Origin: CAZLHO01 sp964559455
GTDB taxonomy: Bacteria > Krumholzibacteriota > Krumholzibacteriia > LZORAL124-64-63
Assembly: GCA_964559455.1 (NCBI GenBank)
Contig: CAZLHO010000018.1
Location: 1 to 48,821, forward strand
DNA length: 48,821 nt
Direction of reading: 5' to 3'
The notes under the pieces are model-generated. The model made no database searches. It saw only the letters and a list, made by a program, of their open reading frames with translations, and was not told the origin of the DNA. The position numbers were made by a program, and so were the translations under genes. Positions 39,342 through 48,251 of this stretch are shown piece by piece. How positions within the stretch are numbered: the first letter of the stretch is position 1; each line of letters opens with the position of its first letter.

Positions 39342-40339
39342 ACCGCAAGCCCCTCGAACTCGACGACGCCGCGATCCTGGCCCTCGGCCGCGAGACCTTC
39401 GACCAGGAGGCGCGCGAGCTCGCCGCCCTCGGCGGCCGCCTGGGCGACAGCTACGTGCGCGCCGTGCGCGCCCTGCTGGACTGCCGCGGGCTGGTGCTCG
39501 TGACCGGCCTCGGCAAGTCGGGCATCGTCGCCCGCAAGCTGGCCGCCACGCTGACCTCGACCGGCACCCCCAGCCACTTCCTGCACCCCGTCGAGGCCAC
39601 CCACGGCGATCTGGGCATCGTCCGCGACGGCGACGCGATGATCGCCATCTCGCGCAGCGGCAACAATCCCGAGGTGACCCAGCTGGTCGGCCTGGCCCGC
39701 CACTTCGGGATGACGATGATCGCCCTGACCGGCGCCCCCGCGTCGGAGCTGGCGCGCCTCAGCGACATCGTCCTGCCCTGCGAGGTCTCGCGCGAGGCCT
39801 GCCCGCTGAACCTGACCCCCACCACCAGCTCCACGGCGGCGCTGGTGATGGGCGACGCCCTGGCCCTGGCGCTGCTGCGCATGCGCGGCTTCACCTCGGA
39901 GAACTTCGCGGCCTTCCACCCCAGCGGCGTGCTGGGGCGCTCGCTGCTGATGCGCGCCGACGAGCTGATGCACGGCGGCGACGAGCTGCCGGTCGTGCCC
40001 GAGGGCTGCACGCTGCGCGAATCCCTGCCCGAGATCGTCGACAAGCGCCTGGGGGGGGCGTGCGTGGTGGACGGCGATGGGCGCCTGGCCGGCGTCTGCG
40101 TCGACGGCGACGTCAAGCGCATGCTCCGGGCGCGCGACGACGCCCTCGACCGCCCGATCGACGAGGCCATGAACCGGACGCCGGAGACCATCGCTCCCGA
40201 CACCCTGGTGACCGAGGCCCTGCGGCTGATGGAGGCCCGTCCCGAGGGGCCGATCACCCTGCTGATCGTCGTCGACGAGGAGCGCCGCCCCGTGGGTCTG
40301 CTGCACATCCACGATATTCTTCGCGCCGGCATCCTTTAG
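39338..40339 (+). CDS. kdsD: Arabinose-5-phosphate isomerase
   Basis: 333 residues: an N-terminal SIS domain (LVLVTGLGKSGIVARKLAATLTSTG, then HPVEATHGDLGIV, ISRSGNNPEV and FHPSGVLG) and two C-terminal CBS domains (about 205-333). It makes arabinose 5-phosphate from ribulose 5-phosphate for KdsA. GTG 39338 sits in the kdsC stop. The longer frame to 39263 would overlap kdsC by 79 bases and lacks a site. The next transcript starts soon after. Confidence 0.95.
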   Translation: MNRKPLELDDAAILALGRETFDQEARELAALGGRLGDSYVRAVRALLDCRGLVLVTGLGKSGIVARKLAATLTSTGTPSHFLHPVEATHGDLGIVRDGDAMIAISRSGNNPEVTQLVGLARHFGMTMIALTGAPASELARLSDIVLPCEVSREACPLNLTPTTSSTAALVMGDALALALLRMRGFTSENFAAFHPSGVLGRSLLMRADELMHGGDELPVVPEGCTLRESLPEIVDKRLGGACVVDGDGRLAGVCVDGDVKRMLRARDDALDRPIDEAMNRTPETIAPDTLVTEALRLMEARPEGPITLLIVVDEERRPVGLLHIHDILRAGIL

Positions 40340-40373
40340 TATCTATATTGTTCATTGTCAACCAGATGCGGAC

Positions 40374-40389
40374 TGGCACAGGATGTGCT
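40374..40389 (+). promoter_or_regulatory. Candidate sigma-54 promoter
   Basis: TGGCACAGGATGTGCT keeps all six bases of TGGCAC, the ten-base GG-to-GC spacing, and TGC plus T. It matches ten of 12 fixed positions. It lies 65 bases before the lpxL ATG, at the only intergenic gap between kdsD and the lpxL-lptC-lptB-rpoN run. A TTGACG (40389-40394) overlaps its 3' end, so a sigma-70 promoter may also exist. Confidence 0.5.
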
Positions 40390-40453
40390 TGACGCTCTTC
40401 CGCCGGCGGTGATACCTCTAGCAGGAACGCCACGGCAGCGGCTGGGGAGGACC

Positions 40454-41374
40454 ATGCGCGAGTGGCGGCGGCGGCTGCGGCGTCGACTCTGGTTCCTGTT
40501 CGGAGCGGCCCTGCTCCGGCTGGCGCCGCTGGTGCCGCGACGGCCGGGCCTGCGGCTCGGCGAGGGGCTGGCGTTGCTGGCCCTGAGGCTGCGGCCGCGG
40601 GAGAGGGAACGGGCGCGGGCCAACCTGGCCGCGGCCTTCCCCGAGCGGGACGCCGCGGCGCGCGCGGCGTTGCTCCGGGGCGCCGCCCGGGCCGCGGGCC
40701 GGAACCTCTACGACACGCTGACCCTCGAGCGACGGCTGCGGCGGGGGCTGGTCGACGTCGCCGGCGAGGCGACCCTGGCGCGGCTGCGGGAGCTGCGCGC
40801 GCAGGGTCGGGGCGTGCTGGTCCTGACCGGGCACTTCGGCTGCTGGGAGCTGCTGGGCGCGTACCTGGCCCGGGGGCTGGGCGGACTGGCCGTGGTCACG
40901 GGCACGATCCACAACGAGCCGGTCGACCGCCTGGTCAACGGCTGGCGGCGACGGGCGGGCATGATCCCGGTGCCCCGGGCTGGCGACCAGCGGCCCCTGC
41001 TGAGGCACCTGCGCGGCGGCGGCGTGGCGGCGGTGCTCCTGGACCAGAACACCAGGGCGCACAACGTCCCCGTGCCCTTCCTGGGCCGCCCGGCGCCCAC
41101 CGCCGCGGGCATGGCCCGCCTGGCCCTGCGCCTGGACCTGCCGGTGCTGCCGGTGGCGATCGCCCGCCGGGGCGACGGGCACGAGGTGGTCCACCTGCCG
41201 GCCCTGCGGCCGGGGGACTTCGCCGGCCCCGCCCGCGAGGCGGACCTCCTGGCCGCCTGCAACGAGGCCCTGGGCGAACTGGTCCGGCGGAACCCGGAGG
41301 AATGGATGTGGTTCCACGATCGTTGGGGGGACGACGACCGCGACGCGGCAGCGCGTGAAGGGACGATGACGTGA
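40454..41374 (+). CDS. lpxL: Lipid A biosynthesis acyltransferase (LpxL/HtrB family)
   Basis: 306 residues from ATG 40454 behind GGGGAGG. An N-terminal membrane helix (RLWFLFGAALLRLAPLVP) anchors it at the inner membrane. The catalytic HX4E motif is HFGCWE in VLVLTGHFGCWELLGAYL; VLLDQNTRAHNVPVPFLGRPAPTAAGMARLAL and PEEWMWFHDRW are family blocks. It adds a secondary acyl chain to Kdo-lipid A, so location right after the Kdo genes fits. Its acyl specificity (LpxL or LpxM type) is not readable. The stop overlaps lptC GTG. Confidence 0.9.
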   Translation: MREWRRRLRRRLWFLFGAALLRLAPLVPRRPGLRLGEGLALLALRLRPRERERARANLAAAFPERDAAARAALLRGAARAAGRNLYDTLTLERRLRRGLVDVAGEATLARLRELRAQGRGVLVLTGHFGCWELLGAYLARGLGGLAVVTGTIHNEPVDRLVNGWRRRAGMIPVPRAGDQRPLLRHLRGGGVAAVLLDQNTRAHNVPVPFLGRPAPTAAGMARLALRLDLPVLPVAIARRGDGHEVVHLPALRPGDFAGPAREADLLAACNEALGELVRRNPEEWMWFHDRWGDDDRDAAAREGTMT

Positions 41375-41973
41375 GACATCGGCGGCGAGGCATCATTCCC
41401 GTCCTGGCGATCGTTCTGGCGGCGGCGCTCGGCCTGGGCGCGGGCTGCGCCCGCGACGAGGAGCCGGTAGAGCTCCCCTCGGTGCTCGGCGGGGCCAAGG
41501 AGCCGCCCGACCAGGAGCTCTTCGACTACACCCTGACCGAGACCGAGCAGGGGGAGAAGCGCTGGGTCCTGGCCAGCCGCCGCATGGAGCGCTACCTCTC
41601 GCAGGAGGACGTCCAGCTCTTCGACGTGCACATGCAGTTCTACCGCGACGGGCGCATCCACTCGACCCTGACCTCGTTGCGGGGCACCGCGAATCTCCAG
41701 ACGAAGAAGCTCTTCGCCTACGGCAACGTCGTGGTCGTCACCGAGGACGGCCGCCGCCTGGAGACCGACGAGCTGCACTACGACAACCAGCGCGAGCTCA
41801 TCTGGAACGAGGTCTTCAACCGCTTCACCCGGGACGATGACGTGATGACCGGCTACGGCATGGAGGCGACTCCGTCCCTGGACTATTTCGAGCTCAAGGA
41901 GGAGGTCCGCGCCACCGTGGCCGACCGCGAGGACAAGCAGCCGGAGGGGACGCATGACGAACCCTCGCCCTGA
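41371..41973 (+). CDS. lptC: LPS export protein LptC-like
   Basis: 200 residues from GTG 41371. An N-terminal signal or anchor helix (GIIPVLAIVLAAALGLGAGC) ends in a Cys that might be lipidated, though Gly at -3 is a poor lipobox. Residues 45-170 form a beta-jellyroll-like region (SRRMERYLSQEDVQLFDVHM, TSLRGTANLQTKKLFAYGNVVV), as in LptC/LptA proteins. It would pass LPS from the LptBFG transporter to the periplasmic bridge. It overlaps lptB by 20 bases. No lptA lies between them, unlike the usual order. Confidence 0.85.
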   Translation: MRHRRRGIIPVLAIVLAAALGLGAGCARDEEPVELPSVLGGAKEPPDQELFDYTLTETEQGEKRWVLASRRMERYLSQEDVQLFDVHMQFYRDGRIHSTLTSLRGTANLQTKKLFAYGNVVVVTEDGRRLETDELHYDNQRELIWNEVFNRFTRDDDVMTGYGMEATPSLDYFELKEEVRATVADREDKQPEGTHDEPSP

Positions 41974-42712
41974 CGCCGCCGCTCCCGGCCGGCTGTCCCT
42001 GGCCGCCTGCGGCCTGCGCAAGCTCTATCGCGGCCGCGCCGTGGTCGACGGCGTGGACCTGGAGTTCCGGCAGGGCGAGATCACCGGCCTGCTCGGGCCC
42101 AACGGGGCTGGCAAGACGACCACCTTCTACATTATCGTGGGCTTCATCAGGCCCGACTCGGGGACCGTGGCCCTGGGGGGCGAGCAGATCGACGGCCTGC
42201 CGATGTACAAGCGCGCGCGCCGCGGCATCGGCTACCTGCCCCAGGAGTCCTCGATCTTCCGGCGGCTGACCGTCGAGGAGAACATCCAGGCGATCCTCGA
42301 GACCCTGCCGCTGTCGCGCGACGAGCGGCGGGAGCGCCTGGAGACCCTGCTCGACGAGATGCGGATCGGCCATATCCGCAAGAGCCGCGGCTACCAGCTG
42401 TCGGGCGGGGAGCGGCGCCGGGTGGAGATCGCCCGGGCGCTGGTGACCGATCCCAAGTTCATGCTGCTGGACGAACCCTTCGCGGGGATCGACCCGATCG
42501 CGGTGGCCGACCTGCAGCAGAGCGTGGCCCGCCTCCGCGAGCGGGGGCTGGGCATCCTGATCACCGATCACAACGTGCGCGAGACGCTGAGCATCACCGA
42601 CCGCGCCTTCATCATGTTCGAAGGGCGCATCGAGCTCGCCGGCACGGCCGAGGAAATCGTGGCCGACACCAAGGCCAAGGAGATCTACCTGGGCGAGAAG
42701 TTCCGGCTCTGA
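41954..42712 (+). CDS. lptB: LPS export ABC transporter ATP-binding protein LptB
   Basis: 252 residues. Walker A GPNGAGKTTTFYIIVG (near 48-63), Q-loop YLPQESSIFRRLTVEEN, signature LSGGERRRVEIARAL, Walker B FMLLDEPFAGIDPIAV and H-loop ITDHNVRETL are all LptB-type. The GYLPQESSIFRRLTVEENI block is diagnostic against other ABC ATPases. It powers extraction of LPS from the inner membrane with LptF and LptG, which are not in the window. The 12-residue N-terminal extension covers the lptC overlap. Confidence 0.96.
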   Translation: MTNPRPDAAAPGRLSLAACGLRKLYRGRAVVDGVDLEFRQGEITGLLGPNGAGKTTTFYIIVGFIRPDSGTVALGGEQIDGLPMYKRARRGIGYLPQESSIFRRLTVEENIQAILETLPLSRDERRERLETLLDEMRIGHIRKSRGYQLSGGERRRVEIARALVTDPKFMLLDEPFAGIDPIAVADLQQSVARLRERGLGILITDHNVRETLSITDRAFIMFEGRIELAGTAEEIVADTKAKEIYLGEKFRL

Positions 42713-42758
42713 ACCGGCCGCCCGGACCGACGCAGCAACGACAAGGCGACGCAGCGAT

Positions 42759-44171
42759 ATGGACGTGAAGCTGAGACTGCACCAGGGCCTCCACATGCGG
42801 CAGCAGCTGGTGATGACCCAGCGGCTGCAGCAGGCGCTCAAGCTGCTGCAGGTGCCCTCGCTGGAACTCGAGCAGATCCTGCGCCAGGAGCTGCAGATCA
42901 ATCCCCTGCTCGAAGAGGTCGATCCCGCCGAGGACCAGGAGGAGGAGTCCGCCGCCGAGGAGTCGGGCGACGAGGCCGAGCCCGAGTCCGAGCCCGAGGA
43001 CGTGGACTGGGACGAGTACTTCAAGGACGGCTTCCGCGACGGCACCTACGAGCGGGAGCACGACGACGAGGACCACCTGGAGCGCCCGGCCGTCGCCCTG
43101 CCCACCGGCCAGCAGCAGATGCTGGACCAGCTGGCCCTGGCCGTGGACGACGACGTCGACCGCCGCATCGGCGAGTACCTGATCGGCAGCCTGAACTCCG
43201 ACGGCTACCTGGCCTGCTCCCTGGCCGAGGTCGCGGCCTACTTCGAGGTCGACGAGGAGACCGTCGAGCGCGTGCTGGTCCTGGTCCAGGACTTCGATCC
43301 CCCGGGCGTCGGCGCCCGCGACCTCCGCGAATGCCTGCTGCTGCAGCTGCGGGCGCAGGAGCGAGGGGACAGCCTCGAGGCCGTCGTCGTCCGCGACCAC
43401 TTCGAGGCCCTGAAGAACCGCAAGTTCGGCGACATCGCCCGCGAGATGAAGATCCCCCAGGCCGAGGTGCAGCGCCTGGCCGAGAGCATCGGCGAGCTCG
43501 ATCCCAAGCCGGGGATGACCATGGCCGGCGAGGGGGCCGGCTACATCACTCCCGACCTGCTCGTCGAGAAGGTCGACGAAGGCTTCGTCGTCTCGCTGAA
43601 CGACGGCAACCTGCCCAGCCTGCGCGTGAGCCAGGCCTACGACGGCGCGTCGCGCGGCAAGGGCGACGTCGACAGCAACGCCGTCCAGTTCATCGACGAG
43701 AAGCGCCGCTACGCCGAGTGGATCATCAAGACCATCGAGCAGCGCCGGCGCACGATGATCAAGGTGATGGAGGCCATCGTGAAGGAGCAGGGCGAGTTCT
43801 TCGAGCGCGGGGCCATCGCCCTGCGCCCCCTGACCCTGCAGCAGGTCGCCACGGTGATCGGCATGCACGAGTCCACCGTCTCCCGCGTCACCAAGCAGAA
43901 GTACGTGCAGACCCCCCGCGGCGTCTTCCCGCTGAAGTTCTTCTTCTCGGCCGGGCTGGACACCCAGGAGGGCGACGAGGTCGCCGCCCGCGCCGTCAAG
44001 CAGATGATCCAGGAGATCGTGGCCAAGGAGGACGCGTCACGGCCGCTGTCCGACAAGAAGATCGTCGACCTCCTGGCCAAACGGGGGTTGAAGATCGCGC
44101 GGCGGACCGTGGCCAAGTACCGCGAGCAGCTGGGCATCCTGAACGCCAGGATGCGCAAGAATTTTTCCTGA
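42759..44171 (+). CDS. rpoN: RNA polymerase sigma-54 factor
   Basis: 470 residues. Region I (LHQGLHMRQQLVMTQRLQQALKLLQVPSLELEQ) is Gln/Leu-rich and contacts activators; region II is a short acidic stretch (52-95); the core-binding domain follows, then a helix-turn-helix (LTLQQVATVIGMHESTVSRVTKQKY) and the RpoN box ARRTVAKYRE (447-456), which reads the -24 element. It starts 46 bases after lptB, the usual position of rpoN. A matching activator is coded at 18520. Confidence 0.97.
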   Translation: MDVKLRLHQGLHMRQQLVMTQRLQQALKLLQVPSLELEQILRQELQINPLLEEVDPAEDQEEESAAEESGDEAEPESEPEDVDWDEYFKDGFRDGTYEREHDDEDHLERPAVALPTGQQQMLDQLALAVDDDVDRRIGEYLIGSLNSDGYLACSLAEVAAYFEVDEETVERVLVLVQDFDPPGVGARDLRECLLLQLRAQERGDSLEAVVVRDHFEALKNRKFGDIAREMKIPQAEVQRLAESIGELDPKPGMTMAGEGAGYITPDLLVEKVDEGFVVSLNDGNLPSLRVSQAYDGASRGKGDVDSNAVQFIDEKRRYAEWIIKTIEQRRRTMIKVMEAIVKEQGEFFERGAIALRPLTLQQVATVIGMHESTVSRVTKQKYVQTPRGVFPLKFFFSAGLDTQEGDEVAARAVKQMIQEIVAKEDASRPLSDKKIVDLLAKRGLKIARRTVAKYREQLGILNARMRKNFS

Positions 44172-44211
44172 ACGGAGGCGACGGCCTCCACAACCCGGTC
44201 GGGAGGATGCG

Positions 44212-44751
44212 ATGCAGCTGGAGATCAACACGCGCCGGTTCAGCCTCTACGAGGACACCCGGGAGCGGATCGTCGAAAAGCTGGAGAAGCTCGGCAGGTA
44301 CAGCCCCACCGAGCCCGTGTCGGTGCGCCTGACCCTGACCAACGAAGGCGAGCGCTTCAGCGCCGACCTGGCATTCTCGCTCAAGGACCAGGATTTCCAT
44401 GCGAAAGAGGAGCACCTGAAGCCGGACGGGGCGGCCGGGATGGTCGCCGAGAACATCGAGCGCCAGTTGCGGCGCTACAAGGACCGCGTCAAGGACCACC
44501 GCGGGCGCGCCGAGGGCATGAGCCTGGGCCGTGCGATGCCCGGCGCGGACGAAGGCGGCGTCGAGGGCGCCGTGGTCGAGGGCACCTACCGGCTGCGCGA
44601 GCTCACCGTGGACGAGGCGCTCGAGAGCTTCCGCGACGCCGAGTTCCCCTTCCTCGTCTTCAGGAACGCGGAGAGCGGCGACGTCTCGGTCGTCTACGGC
44701 CGCGAGGCCGGTGAGATCGGCCTCCTGAAGCCCGAAGCCGGACCGGAATGA
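44212..44751 (+). CDS. hpf: Ribosome hibernation promoting factor, long form
   Basis: 179 residues. The N-terminal 95 residues are the YfiA/HPF domain (LEINTRRFSLYEDTRERIVEKLEKLGRY), and the C-terminal ~55 (TYRLRELTVDEALESFRDAEFPFLVFRNAESGDVSVVYGREAGEIGLL) are the long-HPF dimerisation domain that forms 100S ribosomes without RMF. ATG 44212 follows GGGAGG. It lies directly after rpoN, as in proteobacteria. Confidence 0.95.
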   Translation: MQLEINTRRFSLYEDTRERIVEKLEKLGRYSPTEPVSVRLTLTNEGERFSADLAFSLKDQDFHAKEEHLKPDGAAGMVAENIERQLRRYKDRVKDHRGRAEGMSLGRAMPGADEGGVEGAVVEGTYRLRELTVDEALESFRDAEFPFLVFRNAESGDVSVVYGREAGEIGLLKPEAGPE

Positions 44752-44767
44752 GCGGCACGGAGGTCGC

Positions 44768-45736
44768 ATGAAATCCGTCACCCTGCAGAAGGTCCTCGGG
44801 GACCTCGCCGACAGCCTGGGCCTGGAGCCGCTCACCCTGGTTCCCGAGGCCGAGATCCCGATCCTGCACAGCGACCTGCATCGGCCGGGCATGGCCCTGA
44901 TGGGCTACATGGAGAACTTCCTGCCCGGCCGGCTCCAGGTCCTGGGCGAGTCCGAGATGTCCTACCTCGGCGGGCTCGACGCCGATGGCCAGCGCGACGC
45001 CCTGGCCCGGCTGCAGCGCCTGCAGCCGCCGGCTGTCTTCATCACCCGCGGCAACGCCGTGCCCGAGGCCATCCTGGCCGGCGCCGCCGAGCGCGGCATC
45101 CCGGTGCTGGGCACGAAGATGCCCACGGTGGAGTTCATGCACCGCCTCTCGGAGCAGATGGGCGACTATTTCGCGCCCTGGACCGAGGTGCACGGATCGC
45201 TGGTCGACGTCTACGGCGTGGGCATGCTGGTCACCGGCCAGAGCGGCATCGGCAAGAGCGAATGCGCCCTGGACCTCGTGGAGCGGGGGCACCGCCTGGT
45301 CGCCGACGACATCGTCGAGGTGACCCGGCGCGGCAACGAGATCCTGGTCGGCCGCTTCCGCGACGTGCTGCAGCACAACATCGAGATCCGCGGGGTCGGG
45401 GTCATCGACGTCCAGGCGATCTTCGGCATCCGCGGCATCCGCATGCAGAAGCGCATCGAGGTCGAGGTCAACCTGCAGCCCTGGCGGGACGACGCGGACT
45501 ACGAGCGGATGGGCCTCGAGCGGGAGCATGCCGAGATCCTGGGCGTGCGCATCCCGCGCATCCTGGTGCCCATCTACCCCGGCAAGAACATCACGGTCAT
45601 CGCCGAGGTCATCGCCCTGGACTTCATGCTGAAGATCTACGGCATCGACGCCGCCCGCGACCTGAACCGCCGGATCATGGAGACCCTCCGTTCCGGCAAC
45701 GACCTGCGGCGGTACCTGCGTCACGACAACGAATAG
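44768..45736 (+). CDS. hprK: HPr kinase/phosphorylase
   Basis: 322 residues. Residues 1-130 are the N-terminal MurF-like domain; 131-310 the kinase domain with Walker A GQSGIGKSE (157-165), the LVADDIVEV catalytic Asp pair, the signature EIRGVGVIDVQAIFGI and the capping MQKRIEVEVNLQPW. It phosphorylates and dephosphorylates Ser46 of HPr. The HPr at 48252 keeps Ser46, so the pair is matched. It occupies the place held by ptsN in the E. coli operon. ATG 44768 follows ACGGAGG. Confidence 0.95.
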   Translation: MKSVTLQKVLGDLADSLGLEPLTLVPEAEIPILHSDLHRPGMALMGYMENFLPGRLQVLGESEMSYLGGLDADGQRDALARLQRLQPPAVFITRGNAVPEAILAGAAERGIPVLGTKMPTVEFMHRLSEQMGDYFAPWTEVHGSLVDVYGVGMLVTGQSGIGKSECALDLVERGHRLVADDIVEVTRRGNEILVGRFRDVLQHNIEIRGVGVIDVQAIFGIRGIRMQKRIEVEVNLQPWRDDADYERMGLEREHAEILGVRIPRILVPIYPGKNITVIAEVIALDFMLKIYGIDAARDLNRRIMETLRSGNDLRRYLRHDNE

Positions 45737-45748
45737 GCGGTGTGCGGC

Positions 45749-46153
45749 ATGAACCGGACCATGGGCCTGGTGGTGACCCACGGCGACATCGGCGCGGAAC
45801 TGGTGCGCGTGGTCGAGACGGTGCTGGGCCCCGAGCCGGGGCTGGCGGCCCTGTCCAACCGCGGACTCTCGGGGGCCGACTTGGTCGCGGCCATCGTGCG
45901 GGCCCTGGACGCGGTCGGTCCCGACGTCTCCGTCCTGGTCTTCATCGACGACATGGGGGGGAGCTGCGCCAACGCAGCGCGCGTCGCCCTGCGCGGACGG
46001 ACCGCGGCGGCCGTGTTGACGGGCGCCAACCTGGCGATGCTGCTGGATTTCGTCACGTGGCGCGAATCCCTGGACCTCGCCGAGCTCAGTCGCCGGCTGG
46101 TGGAGAAGGGGCGCGAGGCGATCGCCGTCCTGCCGCTCCCGGCGGAGGACTGA
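45749..46153 (+). CDS. PTS EIIA, mannose/fructose family
   Basis: 134 residues from ATG 45749; GTG 45740 three codons earlier is an alternative. GLVVTHGDIGAELVRVVETVLG holds the phosphorylated His (H11), and VLVFIDDMGGSCANAARVAL with LTGANLAMLLDFV are mannose-family EIIA marks. It takes phosphate from HPr and passes it to EIIB. A free-standing EIIA with hprK and rpoN may be regulatory. No rapZ separates it from hprK. Confidence 0.9.
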   Translation: MNRTMGLVVTHGDIGAELVRVVETVLGPEPGLAALSNRGLSGADLVAAIVRALDAVGPDVSVLVFIDDMGGSCANAARVALRGRTAAAVLTGANLAMLLDFVTWRESLDLAELSRRLVEKGREAIAVLPLPAED

Positions 46154-46158
46154 GCGCC

Positions 46159-46686
46159 ATGCCGATCGTTCTCGCGCGCATCGACGACCGCTTCATCCAC
46201 GGCCAGGTCTCCGTCGGCTGGGGGCGCCGCCTGCGTCCCGACCACATCGTGCTCTGCAACCAGGAGATCGCCGCCGATCCCTGGCAGTGCCGGGTCTACG
46301 GCAGCTCGGTGACCCCGCCGGTCAGGGTCTCGATCCGGGACTGCTGCGGCGCCGCCGCCCTGCTGGACGAGGGGGCGGAGGCGGCGGGCCTGGTGGACGC
46401 CGGCGCCGGGGAGCGGGAGCGCGTGATCCTGCTCGTCGGCTCGCCCGCGGACATGCTCGCGCTGCTGCGCCGGGGCCTGCGCGTGCGCGAGGTGAACGTG
46501 GGGGGGATGCACCACGCCCGGGGCAAGCGCGAGATGCTGGAGTTCGTCTATGTCGACCGCGGCGACCTGAACGCCTTCCGCCAGCTGCTGGACGCGGGCG
46601 TCCGGCTCTTCGCCCAGCAGGTGCCCGGGAGCCGCCGCCACGAGATCGACGCGGCCGACCTGGACGCCATGGAAAAGGAGTTCTGA
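46159..46686 (+). CDS. PTS EIIB, mannose/fructose/sorbose family
   Basis: 175 residues. IVLARIDDRFIHGQVSVGWG carries the active-site His (H14), and VREVNVGGMHHARGKREMLEFVYVDRGD is the family C-terminal block. It transfers phosphate from EIIA to the sugar held by EIIC/EIID. The stop overlaps the EIIC start as TGATG. The sugar is unknown. Confidence 0.92.
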   Translation: MPIVLARIDDRFIHGQVSVGWGRRLRPDHIVLCNQEIAADPWQCRVYGSSVTPPVRVSIRDCCGAAALLDEGAEAAGLVDAGAGERERVILLVGSPADMLALLRRGLRVREVNVGGMHHARGKREMLEFVYVDRGDLNAFRQLLDAGVRLFAQQVPGSRRHEIDAADLDAMEKEF

Positions 46687-47441
46687 TGCCGCCGCTCGCG
46701 GTCCTCTTCGACCCCGCCTGGGGACCGTGGCCGGTCGCGGGGCTGCTGGCGCTGCTGGGTGCGGCGCTGGCGCTCGACGAGACCGCATTCGCGCAGACCT
46801 GGTTCAGTCAGCCCCTGCCCGCCGCCATCCTCGCCGGTCTGGTCTGCGGGGATCCCGTCACCGGCCTGGCCCTGGGGCTGCCGGCGCAGCTGGTCGCCCT
46901 GGGCAACCTGCCCATCGGGCAGACCCTGGTCGGGGAGCGGACCTCGCCGGTGGTGGCGGCCGTGGGGGCCGCCGCGCTCGCCGGCCACCGGTTGCCGGTG
47001 CTCTTCCAGGGCGGATCGGGAGCGGAGGCGGGCCGCCTGGGCTGGCTGCTGCTGGCCGTGGTCGGCGTCTCGCTGCTCGGGCGCTGGGTGATCCGCGCCG
47101 AGCGACAGCTGCACTTCCGCTGGATGACCGCCGGCCTGCGCAGCCTGCGCGACGGTCGCCTGGAAAGGCTGGAACGGGCCCAGCGGCTCTGCCTGGCCGC
47201 CACCGCGCTGCGCGGCGCGGCGGGCGCTCTGCTGTGGCTGGGCGTCTTCCGCCTGGCCTGGCTGCCGGCCTTCGAGCGGCTGCCGACGGCGACGAAGGCG
47301 GCCCTGGCCGTGCTGCCCCTGCTGACGGGGCCCTTGGCCGTGGCCGCCTTGCTGGAGCTCTACGGCACCCGTTCGGGCCTGCGCTGGCTGGGTATCGGCC
47401 TGGCCGCCGGCGCGGCCGCCGCTTGGAGGCTGGCGACGTGA
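46686..47441 (+). CDS. PTS EIIC, mannose/sorbose family
   Basis: 251 residues, integral membrane. LDETAFAQTWFSQPLPAAILAGLVCGDPVTGLALGLPAQLVALGNLPIGQT is the conserved first half (family motif with QTWFSQPL and a Gly-rich pore loop). About seven hydrophobic segments are seen. It shapes the sugar channel with EIID. ATG 46686 overlaps the EIIB stop; the stop overlaps the EIID GTG. Confidence 0.88.
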   Translation: MPPLAVLFDPAWGPWPVAGLLALLGAALALDETAFAQTWFSQPLPAAILAGLVCGDPVTGLALGLPAQLVALGNLPIGQTLVGERTSPVVAAVGAAALAGHRLPVLFQGGSGAEAGRLGWLLLAVVGVSLLGRWVIRAERQLHFRWMTAGLRSLRDGRLERLERAQRLCLAATALRGAAGALLWLGVFRLAWLPAFERLPTATKAALAVLPLLTGPLAVAALLELYGTRSGLRWLGIGLAAGAAAAWRLAT

Positions 47442-48205
47442 GGGTTGGACGGCAAACCGGCGCCGCCGTGCCGTTCGGAAGGGTCTTCTGGCGATCGCTC
47501 TCGCTGCAGGCCTCGTGGAACTTGCAGCGGATGCAGAATCTCGGCCTGCTCTTCGCGATGCTGCCCTGGCTGCGCGGCCGAGGCCTGACGCGGGAGGAGA
47601 CACGGCGTTTCTGCCGGCGCCACTACGGCTACTTCAACACGAATCCCTACTTCGCCAACTTCCTGCTGGGGGGGCTGCTCCGGCTTGAAGAAGAAGGCGA
47701 GGCGAGCGGCGAAAGCCTTCGCAGGATTGAAAGTTATAAGTCGTCGCTCGGTCGGGTGCTGGCCGCTCTCGGCGACCAGCTCTTCTGGCTGGGCTTGCAG
47801 CCGGCGATGATGACCCTGGCGGCCCTGGCCGCCCTGGGCGGGGATCCCCGTCTGCCCCTGATCCTGCCTGCGGTCTTCGCGACCGGCCAGCTGGTTCTGC
47901 GCCGGTGCTCGCTGGAGGTCGGCTACCGGCTCGGCCTGGACATGGCGGACCTGCTCGGGAGCCCGGGCTGGCACCTGGCGATCCGGATCGCCAAGCGCGC
48001 CGGCTCCCTGCTCGCGGGGATCTTCGTCGGCGTCTTCCTGGTCCTGCTGGTCCGCGGCGGGGACGGTTCCCTGCGCCCCGGCGCGCCGGCGGCCTTCGCG
48101 GCGGCGCTGGTCCTGTGCGTCCTCGGCCGGCGTCGTCTGCCCGGCGAGGCCCTCTACCTTCTGCTGGCGCTGCTTGCCCTGGCGCTGGCGCACCTATTAC
48201 CTTGA
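47438..48205 (+). CDS. PTS EIID, mannose family
   Basis: 255 residues from GTG 47438 overlapping the EIIC stop (GTGA). The start FGRVFWRSLSLQASWNLQRMQNLGLLFAMLPWLR and HYGYFNTNPYFANFLLGGLLRLEEEGE are diagnostic of EIID. Several membrane segments fill the C-terminal half (about 108-250). It completes a mannose-type permease beside EIIA and EIIB. Confidence 0.9.
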   Translation: MRVGRQTGAAVPFGRVFWRSLSLQASWNLQRMQNLGLLFAMLPWLRGRGLTREETRRFCRRHYGYFNTNPYFANFLLGGLLRLEEEGEASGESLRRIESYKSSLGRVLAALGDQLFWLGLQPAMMTLAALAALGGDPRLPLILPAVFATGQLVLRRCSLEVGYRLGLDMADLLGSPGWHLAIRIAKRAGSLLAGIFVGVFLVLLVRGGDGSLRPGAPAAFAAALVLCVLGRRRLPGEALYLLLALLALALAHLLP

Positions 48206-48251
48206 GTGGGCCCCGCGCCTTCGCGGGCCCGTCACCAACAGAGGAACCAAC

